64,000 nucleotides of DNA, taken from the NCBI GenBank assembly GCA_911728435.2, contig OU452204.1, forward strand, positions 10,106,001 to 10,170,000, written 5' to 3'. The DNA comes from Apoderus coryli. Its lineage: Eukaryota; Arthropoda; Insecta; Coleoptera; Attelabidae. A model generated the notes under the pieces. That model was not told the DNA's origin. It did no database searches and saw nothing but the letters and a program-made list of their open reading frames with translations. A program made the translations under genes and the position numbers. Positions 44,011-56,555 of this stretch are shown one piece after another; position 1 is the stretch's first letter, and each line of letters starts with the position of its first letter.

Positions 44011-44706
44011 TTTCATAATAAATAATAAAACAACAAGAAAATTTTACTGATTGCAAATGAAATTGAAATATGAATTTTCCTCAGTTTTAAGACATGCTAA
44101 TCATTTTTAAAACATTTAAAATATAAATTTAAGGAAGAATACATTTTTTGAAACGTGTCATGGCTAGAATAATATTTGAACAATCTCATTTAAGAGCAAA
44201 ATATCTGACTGTTACATTTTTTTGAAAACCTTATTAAAAAACATGAATGTTTATTTTTTACAGTATTTAGAGTTTTCCATAAAACAAAGACACGTTTGCA
44301 GACCATTGGAATTCAAAATCCAATTCCTTAAATGCAGAACTATTTATCTTAAAAAGTTGGAATCTTATATAAATTTTGCTTGTGGCGTCTTTCATTTCAA
44401 CAAACAAGAAAACCAGTTAAGCCATCGAGATTAAACGACACTGTACAATAGAAAACGTATTGGTAAATGCTAATTATCTCAAAATATTAATTGACTATCT
44501 ACTACATTATTTGAATATACAACATAATAGTAATACGCGATGTAATTCTAACAATAGATACTGTTAGTGCTTAATGGGTTTATGCTAAATGAGAAAAGCT
44601 CTGACACAAACTAACTTTTCGAAGTTGAATGTTTTGATTGTTTATAAATCATAATACAAAAATATATATTATCAATCATATACCTAAAATACTTTTATTC
44701 TCTTAC

Positions 44707-44855
44707 CGGTACTTGATAGATTACAGCTTCCTTTGTTCTCAAATCTCTTTTTCGATTTCTTGCACCACAGGCTATACAAGCGACACCAAGGAAACTCATG
44801 AGAAATATTGCTCGTCGAACCATTTTTCCTCTTTTTTGTTTTGATTGGGTTAGAC
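44707..44855 (-). CDS. First coding exon: signal peptide of a secreted protein
   Basis: Minus-strand exon with acceptor ATATATTTCAG just above 44855, a 32-base 5' UTR, ATG at 44823-44821, 39 codons and a donor GTAAGA at 44706-44701. The product starts MVRRAIFLMSFLGV and continues as a hydrophobic run to about residue 20 (CIACG), followed by a basic stretch (ARNRKRDLR). This is a textbook signal peptide. The acceptor in front implies a non-coding first exon farther right, which I could not place. The exon ends in phase 0, matching the IGFBP-type exon at 6579-6756; in vertebrate CCN genes the signal peptide and IGFBP module also lie on separate exons. The assignment to the same gene is inference; another minus-strand gene is possible. 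Confidence 0.5.
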
Positions 44856-45395
44856 CTGAAATATATTTAGTTTTGTAATAGAGTGTACAAGCTTATGTGC
44901 TTTTGCCATATATTTTATATTAATATTTGGTGTAGATTTTATTATGTAAAATAGGATAATTTAATATCAAAATTCTAAACGTATACAGGTTATACCTGAA
45001 ACAATAAAGGCATATTTTGACAAGACTATATTTCAGAAACTTTTAAGGGATTCAAAAATTCAAAAACATATTATCCTAAACGAAAAGACAAGATGTTAGT
45101 TTTTTTTTAATTTAAAGATAAGGTTAGAGTTAGATGGATGACCCGGGTGCATTTTCGGAATTCGCCGACACATTAGCCGCTCGGAACAACTCAGGTGATA
45201 TGAATCACAGATTCATAAAATCCTGACGTATTCGATTAATGCGTCAGCGATTTATGTATGAAAATGCACATCTCAAACTAAGAATATCTTTTCGTTTTGA
45301 ATCAGATTGGTGTAACTAGTTTCTTGAGATGTTAAAAACATTTTGATTTCCAAATAAAAATAAATGTTGTACGTATTAATATTTGAATTAATGAA

Positions 45396-45479
45396 ATGGA
45401 TCCAAAGAAATTGCCAAGTGTGTGTTACAAAGATACATCATCTAATAGATTGCAAATAAGTGATAAAGACGAGTTTGAG
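45396..45479 (+). CDS. Possible first exon of a small transposon-type gene
   Basis: ATG at 45396, 28 codons (MDPKKLPSVCYKDTSSNRLQ, then ISDKDEFE) ending at a GTATGT donor. A possible final exon after 45905 reads EARKQCAVDESHIKLKEQLE to a stop at about 45972. A MITE (45669-45885) sits in between. Function unknown. Confidence 0.3.
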
Positions 45480-45668
45480 GTATGTAGATTCTTTGTCTTT
45501 TTAGGTTAGGTGGATGCCGTTTATGTTATATTTACGGTCGTGTCCGCTCGATCGTTGGACGTAAGTTCGAATAATTTCACTAATTGCTAATGCTCATCCC
45601 GAAAATATTTTTTTTCAAGGTTTCTTTTGGATAGTAGGTTATAGAACTTCCCAAGAGAGTACAATAAA

Positions 45669-45885
45669 TCAGGTGTCAGCGATGTTTCGCTTTTTCAAGC
45701 TTGTTCCAGTTAGATTGTACAATTAAAACAATTAGACCACATTAGTGATCAATTCAGTTAGTGTTGACCATTAACTTGTATATGGAAATGTCATTTAATT
45801 GTTTGTATTGTACATTCTAACTGGAACAAGCTTGAAAAAGCGGAAATAAATGCGCGAAACGTTACTGACACCTTGAGTGTACTTT
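45669..45885. mobile_element. MITE-like inverted repeat
   Basis: Left CAGGTGTCAGCGATGTTTCG... and right ...GCGCGAAACGTTACTGACACCTTGA pair, as do the inner TCAAGCTTGTTCCAGTTAGA / TCTAACTGGAACAAGCTTGA. Arms of about 70 bp, spacer ~80 bp. Confidence 0.7.
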
Positions 45886-47040
45886 CTTACGGCAATAATG
45901 GGAGGCAAGAAAGCAATGTGCAGTAGATGAAAGTCATATCAAATTAAAAGAACAGCTAGAAAAACATTCATAATTAATTAATGTGTATATATTAAACTAA
46001 CTTTAGTATATAGCATTTTAGGTTTATCGTTTACATATTCAATATAACATACAAAAAATCTAAAATTGTGTTGTAAATGTAAAATCCAGGTAGCTATACT
46101 ACTGTGAAGCCGCAATAATATCTTTAATCAGTAATGAAGAAATAATAGTCAAATCTCCACGAAACAATTTTGAGTTTAGTGACTTCTTGCCCACTCTCGA
46201 GAAATTTAAATTTGCAGCAGCTTCTGCCGGCGGCCTAGCCAAGTTTGGGGGAACATAGCTTTAACACATCAAATTTTATTCTCAAAACAGTTCATTTCAT
46301 GTATACTACCCAAGTTTATTTTCTTTATTTTGTTTGTCAATTAACCAGAAGCCCACTGGATACTAGTATCCCCATACAATAAAATTCCGAACAACGCATT
46401 TGGATTAATGAGTATATATTATGGTGAATGGTAAAAAAAATAATTCGACAAACATTGGATCGTCGTGTCAATTTAAGATACATCGGCGAAATCCTCTTAT
46501 ATTACTTTATAATATGCAACAAGTTATCGATACACAATCAAATATCTTTAATGTAGGTACCGACCTCTGTATGTAACCATTTTATGATTATTCACCATAA
46601 TTCACACTAATATAACTTACATTATACACATCTCAGAGTCTCAGCTATGAAGTTAAAATATTGAATGCATAAAGTCTACTGTCTAATGTCTGATGTCTAA
46701 AGCTGAAATAGTTTCATATATGCTTTTGCAGTTTTCATACAACTGAAAGCTCACAGACATAATATATACATATTACGGTGTACAATGCTGCATTCCTGAT
46801 GTGATGTTCCGCATAAATGTAAGAATATTCCCAGTATATTTTATCCATTTTATTCCACGTTCGGGTATCAGCTTTATTTCGATATCTAAAGCTTTATACA
46901 TTTGAATTAAGACACAATATCGTATAGTATGTTTTCTTGTTTTTCGATGGTACAGGAGGTGTTGATATACATAATAATAATTTTAAAGAAGTAGTCCATG
47001 ATAAAGTGGAATTGAATGATGTGATAATTCAGGAAATGAA

Positions 47041-47135
47041 AGTCTACCTCCACGAAATAAATTTAATAGATTCGTCTACAAATTACAACCATACATGTTT
47101 CGGAGCACATGCCCCATCATCAGTGGTTAGTTAGT
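47041..47135 (-). mobile_element. Single-arm hammerhead element
   Basis: Contains the box (minus: TTCGTGGAGGTAGACT, 47041-47056) downstream of an intact hammerhead. No inverted partner seen nearby. An ORF across it (46937-47134) is probably spurious. Confidence 0.6.
47087..47128 (-). ncRNA. Type I hammerhead ribozyme motif, intact
   Basis: Minus strand: stem I AACCA/TGGTT, CTGATGA, stem II GGGGC/GCTCC closing a short loop, GAAAC-AT-GTA. The cleanest example: every core base and both stems are present. Confidence 0.78.
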
Positions 47136-47229
47136 TACGAAAGCTATCAATCATTATTATTAATATTGTTTAATCTCTGAGAAATGTATTGATTCCTGAA
47201 AGAATGATGTATCTAAAAAAGTAGTGAAC

Positions 47230-47260
47230 AAATTAAATATATATATATATATATATATAT
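47230..47260. repeat. (AT)n microsatellite
   Basis: About 15 AT units just right of the single-arm hammerhead element. Confidence 0.8.
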
Positions 47261-48569
47261 ACGGTTATTAATTAGTAGGTACATACCTATTTTTATCAAA
47301 AATAAATGGGTAGGTACCGCAAAATATTGTTTTTTTATTAATATAATATATTATAATATCTCATACTTTAATATGGAAGAAGCAAGTGAAAGTAGTACAC
47401 ATCAGCAGCGTAACTTATATTTACGCTGACAGCAGGTAAGCGCAGTTATTATGAAAAATGATAGAACAGAAAAATCTTGTTAAAAATATACAGACACACC
47501 TGTGATTTAAATAAATGTTTGATAAATATAAATAAAGACAAATGCATAACAGCAGAGCTTTTAATAATACCTGGTATGAGACGTATTATGATTTGATAAC
47601 AGGTAGCATAAAAGTAATTTGATTGACAGTTGCATAAAATGTGTTTTATTTAGTATTATTATGAAGTAGGTAAATATATTCTAGATATTAATTACACTTT
47701 CATTAAGGTTTTAAAGAAAACAATACTCAGGTGAGGTACCTACTTATAAACATAACCTATATTTTATGCAGTTGACCCTATTAATTTTAGCTACCTATTA
47801 AATATATGACTTTATTTTATGTTATGCTTCACAACATTTAAACTGCCACAAGCCGCCACTGGTAAGTAGTTCCCTAATGTTATACCTAACTATTTCGATA
47901 ACGAAACACATTGCTCTCATATCGAAATAATCTAAATTCATTTTCTTAATTTCAATATTGTTTCACTAAAAGTAAAATATCTAGACACATCAAACAAACA
48001 GAACATCAATCACGCATGCAAAATAATATTTATTTATTTATTTCCCAAAGCTAAATACAAAATGTATAAATCATACTGTGTAAAATCTAGATATAAACAA
48101 GAAACTTCAACTCAAACCAAGTGTAAGATTTACTCGCAAAAAAATTGTAATAATAAAGCTAACATAAATCAAAAGAAAATGTATGAGACTGAGACGAGAG
48201 GAATAATGGAAAAGTGAGAATGGTGTTTTTTTTTATATATATTAGTGCAGATAGTTACTGATGATATAAGGATGTTTAGAAATTTAAATGGCATTTCGAT
48301 TGTCTCAATACATCAAAATTTACGTTTATGTACTCATATCTATTATTCAACTATGACTCTATTAATTTTAGAGCGACACCCCTAAACTAAGACCTTCTAA
48401 AACATCAAAAAGAATTTTATCGTCTCCTGTGTCAAATTCTTTAGCGCATGCGCATCTCGTCGCGCATGCTTCTTAAACTTATTCAAATTATAATGCATAA
48501 GGGAAGCATTTACTAATTTCAAAGCAATATACGGTAGTAGAGTCGAGCTTAACTGGCAAACAAAAACAC

Positions 48570-48960
48570 TTTTGTGCGACAGTTTAGTAATGTCGCATTT
48601 TAATTATGGCGATCTTATATTATATGGTCCTTGTTTAACAAAAAACTGAAGATAGCAGGATTCAGTTGTTGCAGAATTCATGCACACAGCTTGTACCTAT
48701 GTGGAATTCGTAGGGGTGAAAGATGCATTAGCGCTAAGATTAAGAAAATGGGCTGGTTAAGAATGAAACAACGTAAGGATCTTTCATTCAATAATTTGGT
48801 TTAATAAAATCATCAGAAGGAGAAAGCTGGAATACTACTTATATGAAAGATGAAAATCCAGGGATGCATTGATGTGAATATTCGTCATAAAACTGTCATT
48901 ACGCCACCGCTACACTCAACATCAATGTTTGAGCGGTCATATATACAGTTTCAAAATAAT
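48570..48960 (+). pseudogene. LINE ORF2 C-terminal relic
   Basis: Frames: VMSHFNYGDLILYGPCL, RIQLLQNSCTQLV, then shifted LYLCGIRRGERCISAKIKKM with GWLRMKQRKDLSF. This is the conserved C-terminal region of the LINE group whose tail is seen at 38900-39162. Frameshifted. Confidence 0.6.
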
Positions 48961-49907
48961 ATAATAAGTTTACAGGGGTTTTCGTTTAAGAGCGCTGTCA
49001 GACACGTAACAGAACATATTAATTTGTAAACATACTACTACTACTATTTATGTTGGCCAGCGATGTAAAATAATATTCAGATTGGTTTAGTTTGGTTTAT
49101 AAGTTAAATTTAGGTTAAGTAAGCACTGCTTCAACTTCGCCTTTTGTAAAAATGTCTTTTTTATCCAATAACGTATTTATTTATTATTATTATTAAAAAT
49201 CACCCAATCATGTCAACATTTAACTGATAATACCACTTAAGGATGTTCTCAATCACTATGACACACCACAAATATTCCTGAAATTAACAGCCTCATTATT
49301 ATGTAGTTAAATATTTTTACAAAAATAAAAATACAGTACTGTGGTTATAAACAGAAAAATATAATTATTTTTAGTCAGGACCTGAGTTTTATCTCAAAAC
49401 AGCGGCGTCATACGTCACAGTTCCATATTATTTAGTTCAAAGTGTCAACGTGGACTCGGAATAATATTCTTTATTATGCTGTGGTACCTAATATTGCGTC
49501 ATTTGCTGAAACCCTTTTCGGAAATTCAAACTGATTTTGCAATTTTTAACTAAACTTCAATAAATTATGGGCTTCCAGGTAAAGTACGATTCCATTCTTA
49601 ACAGCGTTTTCAATAAATTTAGATAACTTGGATATCAAAAATATGACTCTTATTTCTGCACCGTCTTAATAATTATTACAAATGAGGCGTTTCTCGGAAA
49701 AACCTCATAAGTCCAGTTTCACCGAAATTGAGATAATGGTGCCAATTCATTCCTAGTACACGTGTTCACACATCATTATTTCTCGTAAAAAAGTCATAGG
49801 TTCCATAGTATTTATAAATTAAAATTGGCTTGTTCTTCTAAAAACATCATAAGTCGACACTATTTCAGCTGTGCATAATAACATGTGATGGTTTTAGTAG
49901 AAATTTA

Positions 49908-50240
49908 TTGGAGTCGTTATCACCAGAGGGATGGGATAACATCATTTTACAAACAAGAGCTAAGCCGTCTCCATTTAGACTTGTCAAAGTAGATCGGTCA
50001 ATAATTTTTGACATTAAAAGTGCAACTAACAAGTTTTTTCTAAAAAATTCAAAATCTACTATTAAAATAAAAAATTTGAAGATGCTGAGAATTGAAAGTA
50101 CTAACAGATGCATTTTTCTGAAAAATAGTTATAGTGGTGAATGGCGTTCATCAATAGTAGAATCAAAAGTAACCATGACAAACGAAATTAGTTTGAGTCA
50201 TGCATATGATCAATTAATAAAACAACATTGGAATCATTAG
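49908..50240 (+). CDS. Unknown 110-residue ORF
   Basis: From an internal ATG: MESLSPEGWDNIILQTRAKP, a basic middle (KFFLKNSKSTIKIKNLKMLR), then STNRCIFLKNSYSGEWRSSI and a helical end (SLSHAYDQLIKQHWNH). Mixed composition and absence of low complexity suggest it is or was coding. No domain recognised; the start is uncertain and it could be an exon or transposon remnant. The flanks 49500-49860 and 50250-50960 are AT-rich without domains. Confidence 0.3.
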   Translation: MESLSPEGWDNIILQTRAKPSPFRLVKVDRSIIFDIKSATNKFFLKNSKSTIKIKNLKMLRIESTNRCIFLKNSYSGEWRSSIVESKVTMTNEISLSHAYDQLIKQHWNH

Positions 50241-50959
50241 AAAAACTTCTACCTCTTCTACATAACAACAGCAACAGAAAATTTTATGAAGACTTGACAA
50301 TACACCAGAACACCATACATAGTGCCTGACACTCCTTGTAACATCATCATTGAAAACGATGATAACATCAGTGGTTGCGAAGACTCAGTTTGGTAGTGTT
50401 TGTATTACGACGATGTTTATTTTTATTTTCACGTTTTTTTTCGTGTCAGAGTTGTTTTTTATTTATTAGTGTTATTATTAAGGACACTTGTTTTTTTTTT
50501 CATATTAAAATTGGATTTTTTGCGTCAGAGTTGAACTTTTTGTTTCTTTATGTTTGTATTCGGGACACTTCTTCATTTTTTCTTCCAAAAACCTGACATG
50601 TCCATGTGTTTTTTGGGTTTTGTTCATATACGGTTGACGAAAAAGCTATAAGTAATTCTGGACGAAGCATTTTTTATAGTTTTACTTCTACTAGATATGC
50701 TAATAAAGCGCTCTTATAAACAATGAGAATGCCAAAGAGTTTTTTTCATTTTCCCAAAAATTTTAATTTTGGACTAATGATTTTTTTCCGAGAAACGCCT
50801 CAAATCTTTAAGACTCAAGGAAAGTCGCTATTTCCCAATATTTTATTAATGACAAAACTAAAAGGCTTAGAAATATGTCGTCAAATTAATTTTAGGTGTC
50901 GTGTTGTAATATTATCGGGGACATTGATTATAAAGTTCACTTATTAATGATTCAACTTC

Positions 50960-53600
50960 TGTGGTACTTCCACGGTAAAAAAAAAAAAAAAATTAAGTGT
51001 ATTTTTCTCGTGTTGCGGTTTATGAGATGAACCGATGAATAATTAACTTTTATAAATAATGTGTCTTTACACTGGTGATATTTCTAAAAATTATTTAGCC
51101 TAACCTAAACAGACGTTAGAGTTCCAATTGAAATAAAAAAAAACTCCTGGCATGATAATTGAAAAAAGCTTATATTCTAAAATTATTGCTAGCGTAATTA
51201 AATGTTTTGAAAGTTCACAATTACAGGCTCTATTTATTTAGCAAATCCATTCTCTGTGTTTACGCAATTGTACATGTTTATCCAGCAATTCACCGCCTTT
51301 TCACTGTGTGGTTGACAGGGTGAAATGTTCGAAAAACCAACAACTTAATGGTTTTCACTAAAAGTGTCACATACAAAGCACTGATGTAATAATATACCTC
51401 ACTATACTCCCGTGAAGATATTATCCGCTATACAATAAACGTTCGTTTCCAGCAACCACCAACGCTTGTGTTGCAAACAAAACAACAGCGTTGGATATCT
51501 ATTTGCTAGAGGTATTATAGTCGAAATTCTGGGTCTTAAATGCTTGAAAATAATGAAACACATTAATATAAGGTAATGCGTAAACATCAAATTATTCAAA
51601 AGGAAGCTGTATTAATTTATGTCATTGTTTATCTTTGAGTATTTTGTATTCATTGAAATATCAGTTTGCCTAAAAAATATAGTCAAACTCGTTGTTGAGA
51701 CTTAAGTGTTGACAAATCTGTTAACCTCACAATTCGTTGGCCGCTGAGAAGAAATATTTAGCAGAATTTTAATTTAACAATTTCTAATTGTGTTCTACGT
51801 CGCGTTTCTTTTTTTTTTTTTATTTTAGCTATAGCCATTTTTATTTTACTGTTGGTGGGAAAAATAGAGAATATAAGAAAGTGAATTTTGATTTTTTTGG
51901 CTATCAAAATTGTAGTTTTTTCTTAAATACTTTAAAAAGTTGATATATAAGAATTGCAATCCCGAGCAATTTGAATTAACATCTAAAAAATCAATATCTA
52001 AAAATAAGATCAAAATAAAAGCAATTTTGATATAATATTTAGCTTTCAAGCTGGAATATAAAAAATGTGTGGCGTGAAACGCAGTTCTGGCAACAACTGA
52101 ATTCAAAATATAAAAATAAAAGTATTAACGGAATATATCCATGTCTTAATATTATTTCAATAATAAGTCCATTTAAGGTACACAAACAGAGAAATTTGGA
52201 TACTTAACTATAAAGGAGCAGGTAGCTTTAAGTGAAAACTGATGCAAACGAAATGAGATATTACTCGCCTCAACATTCATTAAAATGAATGTGGTGCAAA
52301 TAGGCATAAAAGCTGTCTTATTGATTTGGCGGAATGTATAAGAAAGAAATATCATGAAATATCACATGCAATTTGGAAAGAGCGCTATTGGAACTTTTTT
52401 TTTATTGAATTAGGGAATATTTAGAACATACGCTAAATTCTAGTTGATTCAAGTACATTTAAGAGTGGGAAAATGCCACATATCGAAGGATACCTCATGG
52501 ATATTTTGTTAATTATCGCGGCCGACAGCATAATTGATGTGATCTGGCTCGATTTTGATCAAATCGGTATACGCATGGCACCTGATCGTACTAAGCTGTT
52601 TCAATATAAGCATTCAAATACGATTAAGGATTATGTTAATTAATTTAATTTATAATATACCAAATGAATGGCAAAAAGTTAATAATATTCTCCTCGAGTA
52701 GGATTACCGTCAATGAGCATCCATGTGCAATTGAATCAATATGTTCACACCGAGCATTGACATAGAGGTATCGCGAGCATTTTTGGTATGTTCTTACCCT
52801 ATAATATCGCCTAGATGATATTGACAAAGATTCACGTGTTCCACGGTAAAAAAATTCAAATATTGAGTATATTCGTACTCTGATTCAATCTGCCTGTTAC
52901 ATAAACGATTGCTGAAATTTCATTCAAAGTCATGTTGGGAATTTTGTATGACCTATTATGATGAAATTGTATGTGCTTGTCGACCCTGCATTCATTGTTT
53001 ATTCGAACGGGCAGCCAATATTCTGATTTATCAGATATGATGGAGTAACGTTTGATATCTACAAGTATTTACTCTGAAACCAATATGTACAAAACGAGAA
53101 CACTAAAAGTGTAATGCCGATTTCCCGGAAACCCTACTTAAAAAAAGACGACAAAAGTATGTGTCAAAAAAAAATGTAAATCTTCATAGAATTTTTAAGG
53201 ACGGTTTCTGCAACAATTGCTATTGATTATTTAATTTGAAGAAATAGTCCATTTCCACAAAGGAGTGGGTGGGAAAATATCAATTTAAAACAAATGGAGT
53301 GCTATAAGGGACCTACTAACAAAATAATTCCAAAAAGTACAAGAATAGATAACAAAAACACGAGGATTATACATGAAGATATATAACTAAAAAATATTTT
53401 AGATTGATGATGTTAATAAAAATTGTAAGTAGCGCTCGAAATACTAATAAAAAAATGGCATCATCATCCGTGACATAAATAAATTAATTTGAATGAATTT
53501 AATTATTGAAAAGGATCAGAAAATCAACAGTTATACATTTTTGTGGGTAAAACATAATATATTTTTGTTTGGATTGGTTTTGCATGTATAGTTTGGCGCA
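50960..53600. other. No gene recognised
   Basis: AT-rich, short ORFs only, with runs of A/T (50977-50991, 51812-51823). Nothing supportable. Confidence 0.45.
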
Positions 53601-53627
53601 TTCTTAACAAAAATTTCTTTGTTATAT

Positions 53628-54278
53628 CTATACCACATCCAACGCTTTCAAGCACTTATTCCTGCTGATTTCCCTTTACGTATGACATTCTGTCATTGGT
53701 TTTTGCACAAAATTGTTGATATTCCTCAACTACTGACGTTGAGCGAGGTTCTGAAGACATGCAATAAGGAATTTTCATCATAATCATTTACGGTGTGATG
53801 ATAATTCGCATGCGATAGTTGAAGATCATTTTCAACATTGGAATTGTAGGTGACTGCTAAATTGGATCCGTATTTCTACCAGGAAGACTTACCGGAGAGG
53901 TATATTTCTGGTATATTTCTGGAACACACGATTTCTGAAAAACATACCATTGGCAATAAAAAATGCAATGTGGTTATGCACGATGGTGCCCCAGCGTATT
54001 TTAGTCGAGTTGCTCATGAGTTTTTAACAGAAACATACGGAAATCTCTGGATTGGCCGAGGAGGACCTCACTTAATGGATTTTTTCATGTGGGGCCACCT
54101 GAAGTCTTTAGCTAACGCTACTGCTGTGAAAAATGTGGAGAATTTAAGGAATTGCATTATTGCTGGGTGTAAATCGTTTAGAAACGACCCTGGTATTTTT
54201 GAGCGAGTTCGCCAGTCAGAAAGGAGATTATATTCATGTATCCGAGCTAGATATGGTCAGTTTTGTAATTTTTTGTAA
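53628..54278 (+). pseudogene. Tc1/mariner-type transposase relic
   Basis: LYHIQRFQALIPADFPLRMT and FCHWFLHKIVDIPQLL (53628-53735), a degraded centre, then the open frame 53850-54278: FYQEDLPERY, NVVMHDGAPAYFSRVAHEFL (second catalytic Asp), WIGRGGP, LMDFFMWGHLKSL (third Asp block shortened; the usual SPDLTPxD is deleted to LMD), GIFERVRQSERRLYSCIRAR. Matches a widespread insect DDE transposase. Missing segments make it inactive. Confidence 0.75.
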
Positions 54279-54475
54279 ATAAATGTTAATTTTATTTATT
54301 TTTCAATTTATTATATTTACGGACACAAATTCATTGTCTAATTTATGTATTTATTTATTTTTATCTTTCTTCGAAATGTTAATGTTATTTTTAGTTGAAT
54401 TATTCGCAATCATTCTTGGTATGTTGAAAAATGTTTTAAATTTTTATCTCGTAAATGAGGCAACATATAAAAAAA

Positions 54476-54640
54476 TCGGTTGTGTCACCCCAAAACTTTC
54501 CCGAAAAGTTATAATATAAACAAAAATATATGACCTGCGTATCGAAACAGAATTTTAATAATTATTATTATAATTGTATTATTTTCATTATTTCCAATAA
54601 ACTAACATAACAAACTAACTACTTTATTCAAAAATTAAAA
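54476..54640 (+). repeat. Second copy of the 25848-26290 repeat (left part)
   Basis: TGTGTCACCCCAAAACTTTC, AAAATATATGACCTGCGTAT and the (A/T)-rich ATTGTATTATTTTCATTATT block match intron-10 sequence. The rest resumes at 55170-55280 (TCTGGAAATGGTCTTAATCG, TTTTTTAGCGCGTT). Confidence 0.6.
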
Positions 54641-54650
54641 AAAAAATATT

Positions 54651-54693
54651 GCCAGAGCTGGGATTCGAACCCAGAACCTTCTGCATGCGGAGG
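54651..54693 (-). tRNA. 3' half of a tRNA-like sequence
   Basis: Minus strand: a degenerate anticodon arm then a perfect T arm CTGGG-TTCGAAT-CCCAG and CTCTGGCA. The 5' half (acceptor and D arm) is absent. Best read as a tRNA-derived repeat fragment. Confidence 0.4.
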
Positions 54694-54959
54694 AAATTCA
54701 AATTTTTCAACAAAGTTTTATTCATAGTCACATAATACATCACAGATACTTAACTATATACACATATAAACAATATGGTACAATGATAACATATTTACAT
54801 ACGCATGCGAAGTGGACGCTCTATCAATGTGTTAAAGTACTCTATTTTATTCTTATAAGAAAGAAATTGTAAACGCTATTTTCTCGAGAATTATGCGGGC
54901 AAATATCAAAAGTAACCTAAGCTGTAAAACAGATAAAAATGCTTTAAAATGATATATCA

Positions 54960-55280
54960 CTCGACCCCTACTGATATACGAAAATTTAGTTGTTGTGTCC
55001 ACCCCCCTCGCAGGGCTTAAGCGATTGCAACTAAAATCTAATGGCTTCATCCTAGGACTGCCCCAAACTCATATTCCAAAATTTAGCTCAATCGATAAAA
55101 GTGTTTAAACGCTACCATACGGAAGAATACATACAGACACACATATATACACACAGACAGACTGACTTCCATCTGGAAATGGTCTTAATCGTCTCAGGGA
55201 ACTTCAAAATTGTTAAATCCATCTTTATCTCAATTTTTTAGCGCGTTCACAATACTTTCCCTGTGCGGGAAAGTAAAATA
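54960..55280 (+). repeat. LINE-tail-like repeat with ACACAGACAGAC microsatellite
   Basis: CCCCTCGCAGGGCTTAAGCG, ATTTAGCTCAATCGATAAAA, ACGCTACCATACGGA then CATACAGACACACATATATA and ACACAGACAGACTGACTTCC form the kind of 3' end seen in RTE-type LINEs/SINEs. It runs into the resumed dispersed repeat. The class is inference. Confidence 0.35.
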
Positions 55281-55289
55281 CGAGATATA

Positions 55290-56550
55290 AAAAAGTTGTA
55301 GCTTTAGTTTATTTATCTCAAGAGAATTTCGAAATTAAATTACAGTACCTACATTTTTTTTGTCAATTTTTATTAAGGCCACTGAACTTAATATTTTTTA
55401 AATAGTTATAGGGTCCCTATTTCTAGCAAGAACGCTGCCATTTCAAATCATTAAGGAGATATTTGACTTAATAAAAAAAAACCGTTCTTAACAAAAAAAA
55501 TTTAACGGCTTGTATCTTGGAAATAGCGCATTTCCCGACGTTTGTTTATGGGAACTTTTTTTCATATAATTGTATAATTTGACCATAAGAAATATTCAAA
55601 TTTCATTTATTTATAGTTTGCAACTACTTACGTTTTATTAGATATAAGACTAGGTTAAAGTCTTGCATGAACATTAAAAGTATAAAAATTCAAACCATTG
55701 CCATAAACCTCTTTTAATGAGATATAACACGCTTCAATTTAATTTTATTTCAGCGAAATGCACTTTTACGCCCAACTCGATAAACATAATAAAATTTAAT
55801 AATAAGTCCATGCACATACATTTTGCTTGATTAGAGTCTGAAAATTTTCCGCTTTTATAAGCTTAAATTGTAATTGTGTGAGCTGGACGTAGCAGAGCAT
55901 CGAGCCCATCAACTAAAAGTTCCAAAGTAAATATTGTCAGCTCTATCCTATTTTCCTTCTCTTTTACAGCGTTCTCTGGCTTTGAGCAGCTTTAAGAGAA
56001 AAGTTAGCCGGTGTAGTTTTAGAAAACATTTTACGTTAGATGAAACTTATAGATGGACGTCGACGCCACGGTGAAAATTTATGAAGCACTTTTTATATAA
56101 AAATTTTCACGAAATGCATATTATAAAGTTAATGTGAGTAATTAACCGAACAGTGAACTGAAAACTGCTCCAACGCAAATAAAGCTTTTTTTAAATACCT
56201 ACACTGAAGAATAATAGTTTTAATCAAAATTATATTCTTAACAAGTTTTTTTGCGTAATTTGTTTAAATTATATGAAGCTATACATATAATTATATATAT
56301 AATATTTATAAAAATATATAAATCAATTATATATTATAAAAATAAGAATATACCCCAATAAAATAATTAAAAACAATAGTAAATTGAACCTTAAGTACAT
56401 CAAGATTGATTAGATTGACGATTCGGCTTAAGTGATTATATTTCAACGTTAATATACTCTGCAGTGAGTGACCGATAAACAAAAATATTTAGCTGAAAAA
56501 AAAATTAATATATTTTAAAAAAGTAGTCGATATTGAAGTGGGGTAGAATG
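55290..56550. other. No gene recognised
   Basis: AT-rich; no ORF with a domain and no paired repeats noted. Confidence 0.45.
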
Positions 56551-56555
56551 ATATG

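Noticed and set aside
45669..45885. GCGAAAC in the MITE as a hammerhead strand
   Set aside because: No CTGANGA partner in the expected place.
46937..47134. 65-residue plus-strand ORF
   Set aside because: It runs through a hammerhead arm and its end box; the open frame is incidental.
48255..48285. CTGATGATATAAGGATGTTT as another hammerhead
   Set aside because: No stem II and no GAAAC-AT-GTH; chance match to the first core strand.
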